Position numbers and translations under genes: made by a program
Shown here: one piece after another, positions 1 through 7,495 of the stretch
Position numbering within the stretch: the stretch's first letter is position 1
Layout: each line of letters opens with the position of its first letter
Source of the DNA: Deltaproteobacteria bacterium UBA5754
GTDB lineage: Bacteria > Desulfobacterota > Dissulfuribacteria > Dissulfuribacterales > UBA5754
Length of the DNA: 21,213 nucleotides
Assembly: GCA_002419025.1 (NCBI GenBank)
Contig: DIFG01000076.1
Location: 28,201-49,413, forward strand
Reading direction: 5' to 3'
The notes under the pieces: generated by a model
What the model was told of the DNA's origin: nothing
The model's input: only the letters and a program-made list of their open reading frames with translations
Database searches by the model: none

Positions 1-94
1 TCGACTTTTTACGAAACCATCAAGGATGGTTCCTGTGCAACTCGGCGGCGGGATGGAGTTTCCCCCCGGCATCATGAGGAAGGATGGTGCTCCC

Positions 95-775
95 ATGAGC
101 AAAGATGACTGGATGGCCGGTGAACCGATATATGTCCTGATAGCGGAAGATGAGCGGAACATCAGCGAACTTCTCGAGGAACTCCTTGCCCGGGAGGGCC
201 GCAGGATCAGGATCGTCCACAACGGACGGGAGGCGATCGGTGCCCTCGAAGAGAGGCCTTTCGATCTTCTGATCACCGACCTCATGATGCCGGAAGTGGA
301 TGGCATGGAATTGATCCGGAGGGCCAAGGCCTTGTACCCTGACATCATGGTCATCATCATGACAGGGTACGCATCCCTTGAAACGGCGATCCAGGCGGTC
401 AAGGAAGGTGCCTACGATTATCTCCGAAAGCCCTTTCGTCTCGACGAACTCCGCATCAGCGCAGACAATGCTTGCGAGAAGATCCGTCTCATGCGGGAAA
501 ACAAGAGACTTCTGGCCATGCTGCACCATGCTGGAGACCTGTCGGAAAGGGATCCGTCGTCATTTCTGTCCGTAGCAGGGGATGAAAATCCCAGCGAGGA
601 CGTGCCCATTTTCTCCCTCGAGAAACTTCCTCCTTCCTATTTCCAGGCCGGGGCTATAGAGGCTGGCGCTGCCCTTTCCGAGCTCGAACGGCTCGGGGCC
701 CTCAGGCAGGAAGGACACCTGACCGAGGACGAGTTCCGGTTCATGAAGCAAAAACTCTTAAGCAGGGTCTCCTGA
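95..775 (+). CDS. Response regulator, receiver domain plus C-terminal SHOCT domain
   Basis: Two-component receiver protein of 226 residues. The receiver domain covers about residues 12-130: acidic pocket E18-D19, phospho-acceptor D62 in ITDLMMPEVDG, switch T90 in MTGY and K112 in RKPF. No helix-turn-helix, AAA+ or enzymatic output follows. After a polar linker, residues about 193-223 (ALSELERLGALRQEGHLTED) match the SHOCT pattern, a short C-terminal module linked in the literature to oligomerisation or membrane-associated proteins. The start at 95 is chosen because AGGAAGGA lies about 10 bases upstream; in-frame ATGs at 26 and 74 would add 23 or 7 residues with no receiver homology. Only 10 bases separate it from the next response-regulator gene, so both probably act in one pathway. 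It could be a phosphorylation sink or a protein-protein switch; the target is unknown. Confidence 0.9.
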   Translation: MSKDDWMAGEPIYVLIAEDERNISELLEELLAREGRRIRIVHNGREAIGALEERPFDLLITDLMMPEVDGMELIRRAKALYPDIMVIIMTGYASLETAIQAVKEGAYDYLRKPFRLDELRISADNACEKIRLMRENKRLLAMLHHAGDLSERDPSSFLSVAGDENPSEDVPIFSLEKLPPSYFQAGAIEAGAALSELERLGALRQEGHLTEDEFRFMKQKLLSRVS

Positions 776-785
776 GTTCTTTCCG

Positions 786-2393
786 GTGACAACACTTCAG
801 ATCATGGGTGCGCCAAGGGTGGACAAGGACGTGGACGGGATGCCGGGTTGTGTCCCTCGTTTCCGACTTCTTGTGGTGGATGACGATGAGATGATCCGCA
901 AGCTCCTTGTCGAGCACATTCGTGCCTTTGGGGGTTTCGATGTGGACGAGGCTGCGGGCGCCTTTGACGCCTTGGCGCTAATGGAAGGGTCTGTTGCGTA
1001 TGACGGCCTCCTTGTCGACATCAACATGCCCGGGATGGATGGGATCGAATTCCTCTCCCGCATCAAGGAGCGGGATAGGACTACCGTGGCCATGGTCATA
1101 ACGGGGTATCCATCCTATGCACGAATCCTTGACGCCATGCGGGCAGGGGCCATGGATTTCCTCGCAAAACCTTTCAATAGCGACAATCTGAAACTCGCCC
1201 TTGAGAGGTTGGTCAGGGAGAGGAAAATCCTCCTGGAAAACAGCCTGCTTACCCAAGAACTCGCAGGGAAAAAGGCCCTTGAGGCCGTCAACGAACGGCT
1301 GAAGAAAAAGATCCATGAACAGACGATCCTTTTCACGATCAGCGAAATGCTCGGAAAGGTCCGAAGTACACGGGAGCTCTACAGCAAGGTGGTGACTCTC
1401 GCCGCGAATCTGACCGATGCCGGGCACGCCTTTTTCTGGGTCGTCGACCACGAGGCACGACGACTCGTGCTCATGGCCTCTGAGGGCATGAGTGTCCCGG
1501 ATTGGGAGGTAGGTAGTATCACAGATGATGCTATGCCGGCCGCCCGCGTGGCAAGGGAAGGGATACCGATGCTTTTCACCCGTACCTGTTTACCCCGCAC
1601 GGGAGGCCCTGTCTCCCCCTTTGCGGAGACCGCCCTCGTACCCTTTCGAATACGGGAGGAGATCTTTGGCGTCCTTGCCGTCTCCCGCACGGAAAATGAA
1701 CGGATCCTGACCGATGAGGTCCTTTTTCTCCTTCTCATCCTCGCGGAGCGGGCAAGCCTCACGGTCGAGAATCTCCTCCTTTACGAGAGTGTCTCCCTCA
1801 ACCTCCACGCCACCCTCCGCGCCCTTGTCAGAGGCCTGGAGGCCAAAGATCCGTACACGAAAGAGCATTCGCTGAGGGTCACCCGGCTTGCCGTGGCCGT
1901 GGCCGGGCACATGTCCTGCGATTCAGATGAGATAGACTCCCTCCGCTTCGCCGGCCACCTCCACGACATCGGAAAGATCGGCATTCGGGACCAGATCCTT
2001 CTCAAGCCCGGACGGCTCACCGAGGAAGAATACGCGATCATCAAGACCCATCCCGTCATCGGGGAGGAGATCGTCAGTAATCTCGGGGTCCTTCCCCGCG
2101 AAACGGCCTGCATCAGGCACCACCACGAGAGGTGGGACGGGAAAGGATACCCGGATGGGCTTTTGAAAACGGAGATTCCGCAACTCGCGCGCATCCTTGC
2201 GGTCGCCGACACCTTTGACGCCATCACGACAAACCGTCCGTATCGGCCATGCCGCCCGCGGGAAGAGGCCGTGATGGAGATCCGGAAAAATGCCGGCACC
2301 CAATTCGACCCCCATGTTGTTGAGGCCTTTCTCGATACGTTTTATGATGACGACGATGAATTGGGGAAAGCGGGTAAATCCACTGAACCATAG
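786..2393 (+). CDS. Response regulator with GAF and HD-GYP domains (putative c-di-GMP phosphodiesterase)
   Basis: A 535-residue signalling enzyme. Residues 25-145 form a receiver domain (D32/D33, phospho-acceptor D78 in LLVDINMPGMDG, T106, K128). A charged coiled-coil-like linker spans about 145-180, then a GAF-like region about 185-330. Residues about 340-520 form an HD-GYP domain with H393-D394 in HLHDIGKIGI, the HHHERWDGKGYPDG segment (GYP at 454-456) and the downstream ADTFDAITTNRPYR motif. HD-GYP enzymes hydrolyse cyclic di-GMP, and the metal-binding residues look intact. The start is uncertain: GTG at 786 has no clear ribosome site; ATG at 840 is preceded by AAGGAC and would also keep the whole receiver. 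It follows a SHOCT-type response regulator and precedes a kinase-like gene, suggesting one phosphorelay. Confidence 0.93.
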   Translation: MTTLQIMGAPRVDKDVDGMPGCVPRFRLLVVDDDEMIRKLLVEHIRAFGGFDVDEAAGAFDALALMEGSVAYDGLLVDINMPGMDGIEFLSRIKERDRTTVAMVITGYPSYARILDAMRAGAMDFLAKPFNSDNLKLALERLVRERKILLENSLLTQELAGKKALEAVNERLKKKIHEQTILFTISEMLGKVRSTRELYSKVVTLAANLTDAGHAFFWVVDHEARRLVLMASEGMSVPDWEVGSITDDAMPAARVAREGIPMLFTRTCLPRTGGPVSPFAETALVPFRIREEIFGVLAVSRTENERILTDEVLFLLLILAERASLTVENLLLYESVSLNLHATLRALVRGLEAKDPYTKEHSLRVTRLAVAVAGHMSCDSDEIDSLRFAGHLHDIGKIGIRDQILLKPGRLTEEEYAIIKTHPVIGEEIVSNLGVLPRETACIRHHHERWDGKGYPDGLLKTEIPQLARILAVADTFDAITTNRPYRPCRPREEAVMEIRKNAGTQFDPHVVEAFLDTFYDDDDELGKAGKSTEP

Positions 2394-2418
2394 CACCTGT
2401 GAGGGAAAGGGGGATGAG

Positions 2419-3165
2419 TTGACAGGGCATCTCGCGGAACATTTTCAGGAATATCTCATCGGGAGCCTTGCAAGGGGTATCGTCCACAACATCAACAGTC
2501 CTCTCCAGGTCCTGTCGATGCAGATCGAATTTTTTCACCGCACGTTGTGCGATGATCTGAAAAACCTTGAATCCCTTCTCGCCGGGATTGCAGCCCCGGA
2601 GATCTCCCGCACCTTGAAAGGCCTGGGCGATAGGTGCAGGAAAAACGAGGCCCGCATCGCCCAGATGGAGGATATCCTCCATCGTATCCAGAGGATGGTA
2701 GATATCCTTGGAAGGCGTGCCGACCGGGACGGCGGACCGGCCCCATTTTTCGGTGACCGTCTTGTGGAAGAAGAGATGGAGTTTTTGGCAGCGGATCTCT
2801 TTTACAAACACTCCGTAGAGACAAAGTTCGTGTGTCCGAAGCGACCAGTCCTTCTCTCCGGCCTGGAGTGCAATTTCCGGGACCTTGTGGACGCCTCCCT
2901 GGTTGCATGTATAGAACAGCTTCGGGATGCAGACGAGAGGAAGGTGTTGATTTCCGTGGATCAGGAAGCCACTGGTGCGTTCAGGTACACTTTTGAGCAC
3001 ACAGGGGCATTGTTTCCTGCGCCGGAAGATCAACTCGAACCTTTGAAAGGCGATGCCTCGTTGGATCTCCTCGGGCTCGCCTTGTTCGTGGTACAGGAAA
3101 AGGCCCGATCTCTCGGGTATCCCGTCGTGATAATGCCTCGTTCCATATCCATAACGTGCGGATGA
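2419..3165 (+). CDS. Degenerate histidine-kinase-like protein without sensor domain
   Basis: About 248 residues from a TTG at 2419, preceded by AAAGGGGGATGAG (spacing about 6) and 25 bases after the HD-GYP gene. Upstream in-frame ATGs at 2290 and 2356 would overlap that gene. Residues 18-40 (ARGIVHNINSPLQVLSMQIE) resemble a HisKA H-box, with H23 as the candidate phospho-acceptor, followed by a long helical segment to about residue 105, as in dimerisation/phosphotransfer domains. Residues about 150-168 (ECNFRDLVDASLVACIEQL) recall an N-box, but the glycine-rich G1/G2 ATP lid motifs are not recognisable, so ATP-dependent autokinase activity is doubtful. There is no signal peptide, membrane segment or PAS domain. 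It may be a histidine phosphotransferase or phosphatase for the two preceding response regulators. That is inference from position and H-box only. Confidence 0.75.
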   Translation: MTGHLAEHFQEYLIGSLARGIVHNINSPLQVLSMQIEFFHRTLCDDLKNLESLLAGIAAPEISRTLKGLGDRCRKNEARIAQMEDILHRIQRMVDILGRRADRDGGPAPFFGDRLVEEEMEFLAADLFYKHSVETKFVCPKRPVLLSGLECNFRDLVDASLVACIEQLRDADERKVLISVDQEATGAFRYTFEHTGALFPAPEDQLEPLKGDASLDLLGLALFVVQEKARSLGYPVVIMPRSISITCG

Positions 3166-3443
3166 TCCTTTCCGTCATTTCCAGGTTTTTACGCATTGCC
3201 CCGGAAGGTCCGCAGTGAGCATCCTCTTAGGGAACTTAGAAAAATTTGTCATTCTGGCAGAGGCCGGCATCCGTGCGCCTGGGAGCAGGCGCGACAAGAG
3301 GATCTGAGATGGACATCCATTATCCGGCCAAGGCCCGGTATTCTTTGGGAACCGCCTCATGAGGAGCCTCAACCTTTCGATTGCCATGGGCTCGTTGTGT
3401 ACGAGGCCTACAGGCAGTTCGCCGCGTGGCCCCCGTGTTTCCG
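3166..3443. other. Intergenic spacer with a degenerate palindromic-repeat arm
   Basis: Spacer between the convergent kinase-like gene and the calcium-loop gene. I see no convincing gene. It holds a degenerate repeat arm at 3249-3273 and a 7-bp hairpin at 3276-3293 (GCGCCTG/CAGGCGC, 4-base loop). The hairpin is not followed by a T run on either strand, so it is not a clear terminator. Confidence 0.5.
3249..3273 (+). repeat. Degenerate copy of GTCATYCYGGC..GAGGCC repeat arm
   Basis: The 25 bases starting GTCATTCTGGCAGAGGCC closely resemble the left arm of the palindromic repeat at 5029-5134 (GTCATCCCGGCGAGGCC). The form resembles the dispersed short palindromic repeats (consensus like GTCATTCCGGCGAAGGCC) common between genes in many proteobacterial chromosomes. 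Here only one arm is recognisable. Confidence 0.45.
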
Positions 3444-4538
3444 TCAGATCGAGTAGTCGATCTGCTGAACGGTTCCCATGCCGCCGTCTTCCTTGAGATA
3501 GATCCCTGTCTTGCAGATCCGTCCGAGAAGGGCGTTTTCCGTGTCGGCCAGATCAAAGACGGTTTTCGCATTTCCAAGGTAGATGGCCCCGACATCGGCG
3601 TTTTTGAGATCCATCAGGACATCCCGGCTGTTTTCCCGGCGCCACACGGACAGTTTGTCGTAGATCCAGTCATTTTCATCGATCCAATGGTTGCCGTCCT
3701 TGTCATGGGCTGAAAGCTCCGAAAAACCGTCCCCGGACGCAGGCCCGAAGAGTTCACTGCCGTTGTTGACAATGCCGTCGTTATTTTTGTCAAACACGAG
3801 AAATCCGCTGCCAGGCGCCAGGGTGTGCAGGTTCTCATTGGTGCCGTCGGAGTTCAGGTCGAATTCGAAACTCATGTCCTCAAGTTCCGCGGCCGAGCCG
3901 TCAAAATTGATCACAATGGGGTCAATCATCGGGGCCCCGGCCGTGATCTCCAGTTGTTCATGGCTTGAGTATTCCCTGTTCATCATGAGGTCCAAGGTAA
4001 AGGCGATGTGCTGTCCGTCTGCCGTAACCACGGTTCCGGAAGCTGAAAAAGTCGTGGTTTCGGATTCGTGGAAGGTGCGTGTGTAGGTGTAACGCATGCC
4101 CCATTCCTGCTGCGCTGGGGCGCCGGTGCCCGCCGTCTTTGCGGCCTGCGTTGGAACGGAATCCTGGGCCGCCGACTGATCAGGGCTTAAGTTCACATGT
4201 CCCAGTCTGATTTCCCGGCCCGTCATGGCCTCGATCATCCGTTTGAGTGCCATCAGTCTGGGGTCCATCCCCTGGCTTTCTTCCTCGATCGCCCCGCTTG
4301 TGCACCGGTCGCTTGCAGATATGTGTTCCGCATGCCGGTTCATGGCCATACGGGCCTCTCGGGAGATCGTCACCTGGTCGTTACGAGGGACTTCGCCTCC
4401 ATGATCCCCCCGGCCCATTTTGAGGCCTGCAACATGGCCAGAGCGAACTCCCCATTCGCGAAGCTCTTCGTGTTCTTCCGTCTTGTTGTCGTACATCCGG
4501 GATGCTGCCAAAGAGATTTCGTGTTGATCGATTTTCAT
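3444..4538 (-). CDS. Calcium-loop (EF-hand/dockerin-like) repeat protein of unknown function
   Basis: A 364-residue protein, MKIDQHEISLAASRMYDN at the start and VQQIDYSI at the end. The start at 4538 is supported by GAGGATAG about 8 bases upstream; the frame stays open to 4706 but those residues look non-coding. No signal peptide or membrane helix is visible. The N-terminal two thirds are polar and low in recognisable motifs. The C-terminal third has three Asp-rich loops: DLNSDGTNE (228-236), DKNNDGIVNNGSELF (250-264) and DKDGNHWIDEND (279-290), each resembling EF-hand/dockerin Ca2+ loops. From memory, the SELFGP...GDGFSEL...DKDGN...WIDEND core recurs in uncharacterised proteins of marine gamma- and deltaproteobacteria. 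The gene stands alone, with a palindromic repeat (4657-4784) in its upstream region. No function is assigned. Confidence 0.85.
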   Translation of the reverse strand: MKIDQHEISLAASRMYDNKTEEHEELREWGVRSGHVAGLKMGRGDHGGEVPRNDQVTISREARMAMNRHAEHISASDRCTSGAIEEESQGMDPRLMALKRMIEAMTGREIRLGHVNLSPDQSAAQDSVPTQAAKTAGTGAPAQQEWGMRYTYTRTFHESETTTFSASGTVVTADGQHIAFTLDLMMNREYSSHEQLEITAGAPMIDPIVINFDGSAAELEDMSFEFDLNSDGTNENLHTLAPGSGFLVFDKNNDGIVNNGSELFGPASGDGFSELSAHDKDGNHWIDENDWIYDKLSVWRRENSRDVLMDLKNADVGAIYLGNAKTVFDLADTENALLGRICKTGIYLKEDGGMGTVQQIDYSI

Positions 4539-4656
4539 GGTTCTATCCTCGATGTCTGTATCGACGTCCATGCTCCACGGTGTGAGGGGCGGCAAAATCC
4601 CGCTATTTTTATTTTCGGTGCAATCCAGCCCCGCCTTTAAAACCAATCCGAAGGGA

Positions 4657-4784
4657 ACCTTGAAAAATGGTCCTTTCGCCCGATGGCTATTTTGCTCGTC
4701 GATCAAAAATGCTCACATACAGGGCGTATGCTCTGTTTTTTGCCCTCCTCATGCCGTGCCCTCGAACGAAATGCCTTATTTTTC
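4657..4784 (+). repeat. Palindromic dispersed repeat, copy A (MITE-like)
   Basis: This 128-bp segment aligns without gaps to the reverse complement of 15877-16004, with about 20 mismatches by hand count (about 84% identity). Shared blocks include ACCTTGAAAAAT, GCCCGATGGCT, TTGCTCGTCG and AAAAATGCTCACATACA. The left end is intact, whereas the right end is degenerate: ATTTTTC at 4778-4784 lacks the following AAGGT seen in copy B. It lies about 120 bases upstream of the calcium-loop gene. No protein-coding signal is convincing across it. Confidence 0.8.
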
Positions 4785-5028
4785 GATGTTTCCGCATGAA
4801 TTTGAGGAAACCGCGGCCATGACACCTTTTTGTACAACTTGACGCACACAACCGCATATTCCATGTATCCTGGCGCCTTTTTATGGCGTACAGCCGCTTT
4901 CCTGCATGGGGATTTGCTTTCCAGAACAAACAGGCAATGAACTCGGATGCAGCGAACTAATCGGCAGGATGGCCGCCTTGCATCTCGGGCTTCTTGGGCG
5001 GTATCATATAAGACTCTTGTAAAATGAC
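4785..5028. other. Intergenic spacer, no recognised gene
   Basis: Part of a 663-base stretch (4539-5201) without a gene. Between the two palindromic elements I see no gene with a ribosome site or protein-like composition, and no clear terminator. A minus-strand reading frame at 4687-4929 overlaps repeat copy A and has no recognisable motif. Confidence 0.4.
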
Positions 5029-5134
5029 GTCATCCCGGCGAGGCCTGTCCTGGAGTGTATGAATCCAGGAGTTGGGGTCCAAAACAGCGCAAGCAGTCCA
5101 TCCATGTATGGATTCCGGCCTTCGCCAAAATGGC
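5029..5134. repeat. Imperfect palindromic intergenic repeat (REP/MITE-like)
   Basis: The left arm GTCATCCCGGCGAGGCC (5029-5045) pairs imperfectly with the right arm GGCCTTCGCCAAAATGGC (5117-5134). An inner partial repeat ATCCAGGAG / CCATCCATGTATGGATTCC lies between them. It has no homology to copies A and B of the other repeat family. It ends 13 bases before the -35 box of the def promoter, so it could act as a transcription boundary between the divergent calcium-loop gene and def. Confidence 0.55.
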
Positions 5135-5146
5135 CATCTCTGGATA

Positions 5147-5175
5147 TTGAATATCTTGCATGAGGCTAATATTAT
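5147..5175 (+). promoter_or_regulatory. Sigma70-like promoter of def
   Basis: The -35 box TTGAAT (5147-5152) is followed by a 17-base spacer and the -10 box TATTAT (5170-5175), 26 bases before the def start codon. Box quality and spacing are close to the housekeeping consensus. A transcript would start near 5182 and have a leader of about 20 bases containing CAGGA. Confidence 0.55.
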
Positions 5176-5201
5176 AAAGATTTTTTCAGGACGATCAGAT
5201 A

Positions 5202-5723
5202 ATGCCATCTCCTTCCTCCCAAAAGAGAAATATACTCGTCTATCCCCATGAGATCCTTCGCAGCCAGGCCCGACCCGTGGAGAGGATCGACGGCGCCTTT
5301 CAGGATCTCATCGACGAGATGATTGAGATCATGTACGGGGCCAAAGGGGTGGGTCTTGCGGCCAACCAGATAGGGGAACTCCTGGAGCTCGTGGTCATGG
5401 ACGTATCTGCCGAGGGGGATCGTCCTCAGCCCATAGTTCTCGTCAACCCCGTTATCGACGCCTCGGAAGGAGAGGTGGTGGAGCCCGAAGGGTGCCTGAG
5501 CGTACCGGACTACACGGCCGAGGTCAAACGGGCTGCCCGGGTTCATGTCTCGGCATACGACAGGGAAGGGCGGGAGGTCAGCCTCGAGTGCGAAGGGCTC
5601 CTGGCCAAATGTGTTCAGCACGAGCTCGACCACCTGAAGGGTATCTGTTTTGTGGATCGCCTCGGGCCAGTGAAGAAGGCACTCTTTCAGCGCAGGTGGT
5701 CGAAGCTCCGCTCTCAGGGGTAG
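5202..5723 (+). CDS. def: Peptide deformylase
   Basis: Removes the N-terminal formyl group from nascent proteins at the ribosome; a metalloenzyme (usually Fe2+). The 173 residues carry all three family motifs: motif 1 GVGLAANQ (49-56), motif 2 EGCLS (97-101) with metal ligand C98, and motif 3 QHELDH (139-144) with ligands H140 and H144 and catalytic E141. Length is normal. The ATG at 5202 follows TTTCAGGA about 11 bases upstream, and a promoter at 5147-5175 serves it alone. In many bacteria def is paired with fmt; here fmt is absent and the gene is monocistronic, converging on glyA 43 bases away. Confidence 0.97.
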   Translation: MPSPSSQKRNILVYPHEILRSQARPVERIDGAFQDLIDEMIEIMYGAKGVGLAANQIGELLELVVMDVSAEGDRPQPIVLVNPVIDASEGEVVEPEGCLSVPDYTAEVKRAARVHVSAYDREGREVSLECEGLLAKCVQHELDHLKGICFVDRLGPVKKALFQRRWSKLRSQG

Positions 5724-5766
5724 AAAAGATTAATCCGTTGCGAGAGGGGTGTTAACTGAACCCGAT

Positions 5767-7041
5767 TCAGCGGACTTTCTCGCCGCCCTCCATGTGGGCG
5801 ATCATGCATGCGTAAAGGGGGCGGCGTTCGCAGATCTTCTTGATCTTCAACCGGACGGACCGGGCCTTTTTATCGTCACCGGGGTGAAGGAGAAGTTCAG
5901 AGATGTAGCCTCCCACTTCTTCCATGTCCTTTTCGTCCAGACCGCGGGTAGTGACAGCGGGCGTCCCGATTCGAATGCCGCTCGTCACCCTGGGAGGCTG
6001 TGTGTCATATGGGATCGCGTTCTTGTTGATGGTGATCCCCGCTCGCTCGAGGAGGGTCTCTGCCTCTGCCCCGGTGAGTCCCTTATCCGTAAGATCCACG
6101 AGTATCAGATGGTTGTCCGTACCGCCGGAGACGAGTCGGAAACCATGTGCGAGCAAGGTTCGGGCGAGAGCCGCTGTGTTTGCAATGATGCGCTGCTGGT
6201 AGGTCTTGAACTCCGGAGCCAGGGCCTCTTTGAAGGCGACGGCCTTGGCCGCGATGACGTTCATGAGGGGGCCGCCCTGGATGCCGGGGAAGATCTGGCT
6301 GTCCACTATGCGGGCGTATCTTTCCTGTGTGAGGATGAATCCGCCCCGTGGACCCCTCAAGGTCTTGTGTGTTGTGGAGGTGATGAAATCCGCAAACGGT
6401 ACAGGCGAGGGATGGATGCCCGCGGCGACAAGGCCGGATATATGTGCCATGTCCACCATGAGATAGGCCCCGACGGAGTCGGCAATCTCCCGGAATCCGG
6501 CGAAATCTATGGTGCGCGGATAGGAACTCGCTCCCGCCACTATCATGCGTGGCCGGTGTTCTTCGGCGAGCCGTGCGACCTGCTCCATATCAATGGTTTC
6601 GGTGTCCCGGCTGACTCCGTAGTGGACGATTGTGTAAAGCCTGCCGGAAAAGCTGACCGGGGAGCCGTGGGTGAGGTGCCCGCCATGGGCGAGATCCATG
6701 GATAGGATCGTGTCTCCTGGCTTGAGGGTTCCGAAGTAGACGGCCATGTTTGCCTGGCTGCCGGAATGGGGCTGGACGTTGGCGTACTCAGAACCGAACA
6801 GGAGGTTCAGCCGATCGATGGCGAGCCGTTCCACCACATCCACATATTCGCACCCTCCGTAATAGCGTTTGCCTGGATACCCCTCGGCGTACTTGTTCAT
6901 GAATACCGAGCCCTCGGCCTCCATGACCGCTACGCTGGCAAAGTTTTCAGAGGCGATCATCTCGAGTTGGCCTACCTGCCGGTCGAGTTCCGCCGTCAAA
7001 GCTTGAAATATGTCTGGATCGGTTGTTTTCAGGGCATCCAT
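5767..7041 (-). CDS. glyA: Serine hydroxymethyltransferase
   Basis: PLP enzyme interconverting serine and glycine with tetrahydrofolate, the main source of C1 units for purines, thymidylate and methionine. It has 424 residues, near the usual length of about 415-420. The N-terminal substrate region QLEMIASENFAS, the YAEGYPGKRYYGG segment (52-63), the PLP-binding region VDMAHISGL (196-204) and the Schiff-base lysine K226 in TSTTHKTLRGPRGG are all present. The start at 7041 is set by GGAG 7 bases upstream; the frame stays open further upstream but only into the rpiB antisense frame. It is the last gene of the fatty-acid operon, 25 bases after rpiB, as in many deltaproteobacteria. No clear terminator separates it from the convergent def. 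Confidence 0.97.
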   Translation of the reverse strand: MDALKTTDPDIFQALTAELDRQVGQLEMIASENFASVAVMEAEGSVFMNKYAEGYPGKRYYGGCEYVDVVERLAIDRLNLLFGSEYANVQPHSGSQANMAVYFGTLKPGDTILSMDLAHGGHLTHGSPVSFSGRLYTIVHYGVSRDTETIDMEQVARLAEEHRPRMIVAGASSYPRTIDFAGFREIADSVGAYLMVDMAHISGLVAAGIHPSPVPFADFITSTTHKTLRGPRGGFILTQERYARIVDSQIFPGIQGGPLMNVIAAKAVAFKEALAPEFKTYQQRIIANTAALARTLLAHGFRLVSGGTDNHLILVDLTDKGLTGAEAETLLERAGITINKNAIPYDTQPPRVTSGIRIGTPAVTTRGLDEKDMEEVGGYISELLLHPGDDKKARSVRLKIKKICERRPLYACMIAHMEGGEKVR

Positions 7042-7066
7042 CGTGGGTCTCCGGGGCAGGATGGGC

Positions 7067-7495
7067 TCAGCAATCGAACATGGCGATCCGCTCGGCGTGG
7101 CGTCCCCTGGCGAACGGGGTCTCGATCCAGATCCTGACCACCTCTTCTGCGAGGAAAGGGGCGATGATCCGCGCCCCCAGGCATAGGACGTTGGCGTCGT
7201 TGTGTTCACGGCTGAGACGTGCGCTTAAAAGGTCGTTGCACAGGGCGGCGCGGACACCACGGACTCGGTTCGCCACCATGGACATGCCGATTCCGGTGCC
7301 GCAGACGAGGATCCCTTTATCTGCGGATCCTGCTTCCACCGCATTGGCCACCTTTTTGGCGATCTCCGGATAATGGACGGATTCCATGGACGGGCAGCCC
7401 ATGTCCACCACGTCGTTTCCACGCCGGACGAGGTACGTGATTAAATGTTCCTTCAGGGGGAATCCGGCGTGATCGGACCCGATGGCAATCTTCAC
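7067..7495 (-). CDS. rpiB: Ribose-5-phosphate isomerase B
   Basis: Interconverts ribose-5-phosphate and ribulose-5-phosphate in the pentose phosphate pathway (RpiB/LacAB family). The 142 residues show the family signature: GSDHAGF (6-12), catalytic C65 in LVCGTGIGMSM and H98 in REHNDANVLCLG. The start codon is GTG at 7495, with an excellent ribosome site GGAGGTGA inside the fabF tail. The GTG overlaps the fabF stop (GTGA), so translation is probably coupled. Its place between fabF and glyA is a recurrent deltaproteobacterial arrangement. Confidence 0.96.
   Translation of the reverse strand: MKIAIGSDHAGFPLKEHLITYLVRRGNDVVDMGCPSMESVHYPEIAKKVANAVEAGSADKGILVCGTGIGMSMVANRVRGVRAALCNDLLSARLSREHNDANVLCLGARIIAPFLAEEVVRIWIETPFARGRHAERIAMFDC

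Noticed and set aside
15..31. Small hairpin AACCATC/GATGGTT at the window start
   Set aside because: A 7-bp stem with a 3-base loop and no T run. The upstream context is outside the window, so nothing can be concluded.
2224..3033. Minus-strand open frame across the HD-GYP/kinase-like junction
   Set aside because: It overlaps two plus-strand genes with clear domains and its translation shows no family motif.
3196..3456. Short plus-strand open frame (86 codons) in the spacer
   Set aside because: It spans the degenerate repeat arm and hairpin, has no ribosome site and no protein-like motif.
3445..3464. Perfect 8-bp hairpin CAGATCGA/TCGATCTG over the stop of the calcium-loop gene
   Set aside because: No T run follows on the minus strand, so it is not a convincing terminator; it may be chance.
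4612..4639. Sigma28-like boxes (TAAAGGCG, 12 bases, ACCGAAAA on the minus strand) before the calcium-loop gene
   Set aside because: The spacing is one base too long and only some positions match; no other flagellar gene is nearby.
4687..4929. Minus-strand open frame (80 codons)
   Set aside because: About 100 of its bases are palindromic repeat copy A, and the rest shows no coding signature.
5749..6705. Long plus-strand open frame opposite glyA
   Set aside because: It is the antisense of a clear SHMT gene, with no motif and no ribosome site. Long opposite frames are expected in GC-rich coding DNA.
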